A stretch of DNA of 48,861 nucleotides from an uncultured Spartobacteria bacterium (GTDB taxonomy: Bacteria > Verrucomicrobiota > Verrucomicrobiia > Chthoniobacterales > Chthoniobacteraceae), in contig CAIURC010000170.1 in NCBI GenBank assembly GCA_903901425.1, positions 1 to 48,861 on the forward strand. The letters run 5' to 3'. The notes beneath the pieces are model-generated. The model did not search any database. It was not told the origin of the DNA and worked only from the letters and a program-made list of their open reading frames with translations. A program made the translations under genes and the position numbers. Below are positions 46,777 to 48,861 of the stretch, one piece after another. Numbering within the stretch: position 1 is the first letter of the stretch; each line of letters opens with the position of its first letter.

Positions 46777-47493
46777 ATGGCCCGTCCCGGTGATTCTTTC
46801 GGCGCATCCGCTCCCTCCGCGCTCTGGGGGTGCGGCATATTGGCGATGGCGATGCATGCGGCCATCCTGATGCTGGGCTCCGACTCCTCCTCCGTTGCTC
46901 TGAGTACCGAGGGCGAATCTGTCGAGGTGGCCTTGGTGGCCTCTGTTGAGGCCGGTCCCTCCGAACCCAGTGCGCCAGCAGAAAAACCTCCTGAAAAAGA
47001 AACTCCGGAGGAACCGGAAAAAAAGGAGGAACCTCCTCCGCCTCAGCAGGATCCGCCGTTGCCAACCCCTCAGAAACCGGCAGAGATCGAGGAGCCCACT
47101 CCACCCAAGCCGCCTGAGCGTAAACTCCCCCCTGCCCCTTCCGCCAGAAAAGCACTCCCCGCCCGCTCTGGCCCAACTGGAGGTCCGGCGCCAACCGGAC
47201 CCCAGGGAGCCGTGCAGGGAACCTCGGGCCCAACCGGGATGCGCCCCCTTTTTTCTTATCCGCCCCGCCCCTCCTATCCGTCCGAGGCGCGGGCCGCGAA
47301 GGAGGAAGGCACTGTGGTGATCCGGATGGTGGTGAACGCAGACGGGCGCCCCACCCAGGTCAGCGTGGCCAAATCGAGCGGTTTTCCGCGTTTGGACCGG
47401 AGCGCCCAAGAAGCTGCGTGGCGTTGCCGAATTCGGAATGCAGCCCCCGGGGCGCAGTTTGATGCTCCGATTGTGTTCAAGCTGAAAGACTAA
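46777..47493 (+). CDS. tonB: TonB-like energy transducer
   Basis: 238 aa from ATG 46777. An N-terminal membrane anchor (about 16-34; LWGCGILAMAMHAAILMLG) precedes a long Pro/Glu/Lys-rich spacer (about 60-135) and a Gly/Pro-rich stretch, as in TonB proteins that cross the periplasm. The C-terminal domain (about 160-235; PSYPSEARAAKEEGTVVIRM, VAKSSGFPRLDRSAQEAA) is TonB_C. It transmits energy to outer-membrane receptors; none is in the window. Downstream, 117 bp later, is a DUF1501 gene. Confidence 0.88.
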   Translation: MARPGDSFGASAPSALWGCGILAMAMHAAILMLGSDSSSVALSTEGESVEVALVASVEAGPSEPSAPAEKPPEKETPEEPEKKEEPPPPQQDPPLPTPQKPAEIEEPTPPKPPERKLPPAPSARKALPARSGPTGGPAPTGPQGAVQGTSGPTGMRPLFSYPPRPSYPSEARAAKEEGTVVIRMVVNADGRPTQVSVAKSSGFPRLDRSAQEAAWRCRIRNAAPGAQFDAPIVFKLKD

Positions 47494-47610
47494 TCCGTGC
47501 CCTGACGGGGGCGGCGGGAGGATCCCTTAGCTAAAAAACCTGAAAAAGGTTCAAAACTTCCCGAAGAATGCGGGGTTTGCGTCTGGAAAGAACGTTCCTT
47601 ATCCCGGCTT

Positions 47611-48861
47611 ATGAATCCCTCCCAGCATTTGCCCACTCTCTCGGACTTTTTCGCGACCCGCCGCCAGTTTCTCCACCGGTTCGGCATGGGCTTTGGCGCG
47701 CTGAGTTTGGGAAGCCTTATGACTCAGTCCAGTGCCGCTTCCAGCGGCCCGGTCGGCCCCCATTTTCCGGGGAAGGCCCGGCGGGTCATCCATATATTTG
47801 CCCCGGGTGGGCCATCCCATCTGGACACCTGGGATCCCAAACCCGGGATGGCAGCCCATGCGGGAACCGAGGTTCCCCTGATCGGCGGCGCTCCCCTCCC
47901 CCCTCAGTTCAAATTCCGGAAATCGGGACAGTCAGGGATCGAAGTGAGCGAGATCTTTCCGAAAATCGGGGAGGCGGTGGATGACATTGCCGTGATTCGT
48001 TCCATGAACACGGACATTCCAGCCCATGATTTTGCCACGGTAATGATGCACACGGGGTCAGGCCGTTTGGTGAAGCCCTCGCTGGGATCATGGTCCCTGT
48101 ACGGTCTTGGGAGCGAGAATCAGAATCTCCCGGGTTTTGTGGCGCTCGGGGGCGGACTCGGCGGGGCCAGCAACTGGCGCTCGGCATTCCTTCCTGGAGC
48201 CTACCAGGGCACCCTCGTCAGTTCCGTCAGCGCGCCGGTGGAAAAAATCATCGCCAACATCCAGAGTCACCACGCCTCCAAGGACGATCAGCGCCGGCAG
48301 TTGGACCTGCTCCAGAGCCTGAACCAACGCCATGCGGAACAGTTGAGGAACGAAGCCGCCCTCGAGGCGCGCATCCAGTCTTTTGAACTCGCGTTCAAGA
48401 TGCAGACCGAGGCGGTGGAGGTCTTTGATGTCAGCAAGGAGCCTGAAAACATCCGGGCTCTCTATGGCGACACTGAGATCGGGCGCCGGATGCTCATTGC
48501 CCGCCGTCTGGTGGAGAACGGGGTCCGCTTTGTTCAGGTCTGGGCGGGAAGCTGGGACCACCACACAGACGTGAAAAACAACCTTCTCAAACAGGCCGAA
48601 AGTATCGATCAACCCGTGGGCGCGCTGCTCAAAGACCTCCGCCAACGGGGAATGCTTCAGGACACTCTGGTGGTCTGGGGAGGCGAGTTCGGGCGCACTC
48701 CGCGCCATGACCGGGGAGCCCGGGGCGAGCCCGGCCGCGATCACCACCACCGGGCATTCAGCACATGGATGGCCGGCGGCGGAATCAAAGGGGGACAAAC
48801 CTACGGAGCCACGGACGACTTTGGATACGATGTGGTTGAAAACAAGGTCCACGTCCACGAC
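47611..48861 (+). CDS. DUF1501 protein with Tat signal (third copy, 3' end outside window)
   Basis: 417 codons visible from ATG 47611, frame open to the right edge. Twin-arginine motif TRRQFLHRFG (R17-R18) and a Gly/Leu hydrophobic core mark Tat export. Family marks: [62 protein letters not shown] and GRDHHHRAFSTWMAGGG, so the metal-site residues are there. It resembles the 480-aa copy at 15460 and should end about 60 residues beyond the window. Unlike the other two, no DUF1549 gene precedes it; tonB does. Confidence 0.92.
   Translation, partial: MNPSQHLPTLSDFFATRRQFLHRFGMGFGALSLGSLMTQSSAASSGPVGPHFPGKARRVIHIFAPGGPSHLDTWDPKPGMAAHAGTEVPLIGGAPLPPQFKFRKSGQSGIEVSEIFPKIGEAVDDIAVIRSMNTDIPAHDFATVMMHTGSGRLVKPSLGSWSLYGLGSENQNLPGFVALGGGLGGASNWRSAFLPGAYQGTLVSSVSAPVEKIIANIQSHHASKDDQRRQLDLLQSLNQRHAEQLRNEAALEARIQSFELAFKMQTEAVEVFDVSKEPENIRALYGDTEIGRRMLIARRLVENGVRFVQVWAGSWDHHTDVKNNLLKQAESIDQPVGALLKDLRQRGMLQDTLVVWGGEFGRTPRHDRGARGEPGRDHHHRAFSTWMAGGGIKGGQTYGATDDFGYDVVENKVHVHD

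Noticed and set aside
47520-47545. Terminator after tonB
   Set aside because: AACCT/AGGTT stem is short and lacks a T-run.
47611-48861. Truncated pseudogene
   Set aside because: The frame is intact to the window edge; it is simply cut by the boundary.

Overview
The window is GC-rich, densely coding bacterial DNA from a Gram-negative organism, most likely a member of the Verrucomicrobiota; a planctomycete is the main alternative. The evidence is: repeated DUF1549/DUF1553 plus DUF1501 gene sets (typical of the Planctomycetes-Verrucomicrobia group), a pseudopilin resembling the Verru_Chthon cassette type, Ser/Thr kinases with membrane and beta-propeller regions, a ThuA-like secreted protein, outer-membrane machinery (autotransporter barrel, LptF/G permease, ExbB/ExbD/TonB, lipoproteins with Lgt) and a UbiA-family protein of the futalosine (MqnP) type. 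Few genes have a good Shine-Dalgarno sequence.

Layout, left to right. 2-3175: 3' part of a glycine-rich autotransporter, closed by a strong terminator. 3524-4816: PhoR-like histidine kinase without a partner regulator. 4991-5326 (-): small lipoprotein. 5469-8922: first DUF1549/DUF1553 + DUF1501 pair; its DUF1549 protein carries an SHD1-like domain in place of the N-terminal cytochrome. 8982-9632 (-): TVP38/TMEM64 membrane protein. 9723-12107: ybeY, an unknown exported protein, clpS and a DUF2017-like gene. 12205-12286: tRNA-Leu(GAG), then a five-copy 9-bp tandem repeat. 12589-16902: second DUF1549/DUF1501 pair, with a heme domain and an inserted beta domain. 17025-18068: gap with recognisable promoter and terminator.

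18153-23217 is on the minus strand: a receptor-like Ser/Thr kinase (20441-22783), a ThuA-like protein and a YheT-like hydrolase, and tRNA-Leu(TAA). The minus-strand run 32733 to 23231 continues with DedA, an exported unknown, UbiA/MqnP, a DUF1624 acyltransferase, metH, LptF/G, an M14 amidase-like peptidase and OsmC; several of these overlap by 4 nt and are probably co-transcribed.

32919-36067 (+): argD-argF-lgt, arginine synthesis genes linked to lipoprotein maturation. 36146-43910: a signalling cluster with a triple-receiver adenylate cyclase, a pseudopilin, an FHA-GAF-cyclase and a kinase with a C-terminal beta-propeller. The last two converge and share the four bases CTAG as stop codons. 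44061-45410 (-): polysaccharide-deacetylase lipoprotein. 45750-47493 (+): exbB-exbD-tonB, followed by a third DUF1501 gene that runs off the right edge.

The most promising unexplained material is (i) the three DUF1501 loci with their varied partners, including one beside a TonB energy module, and (ii) the cyclase/kinase cluster at 36-44 kb. All functional assignments come from reading motifs; no database search was possible.
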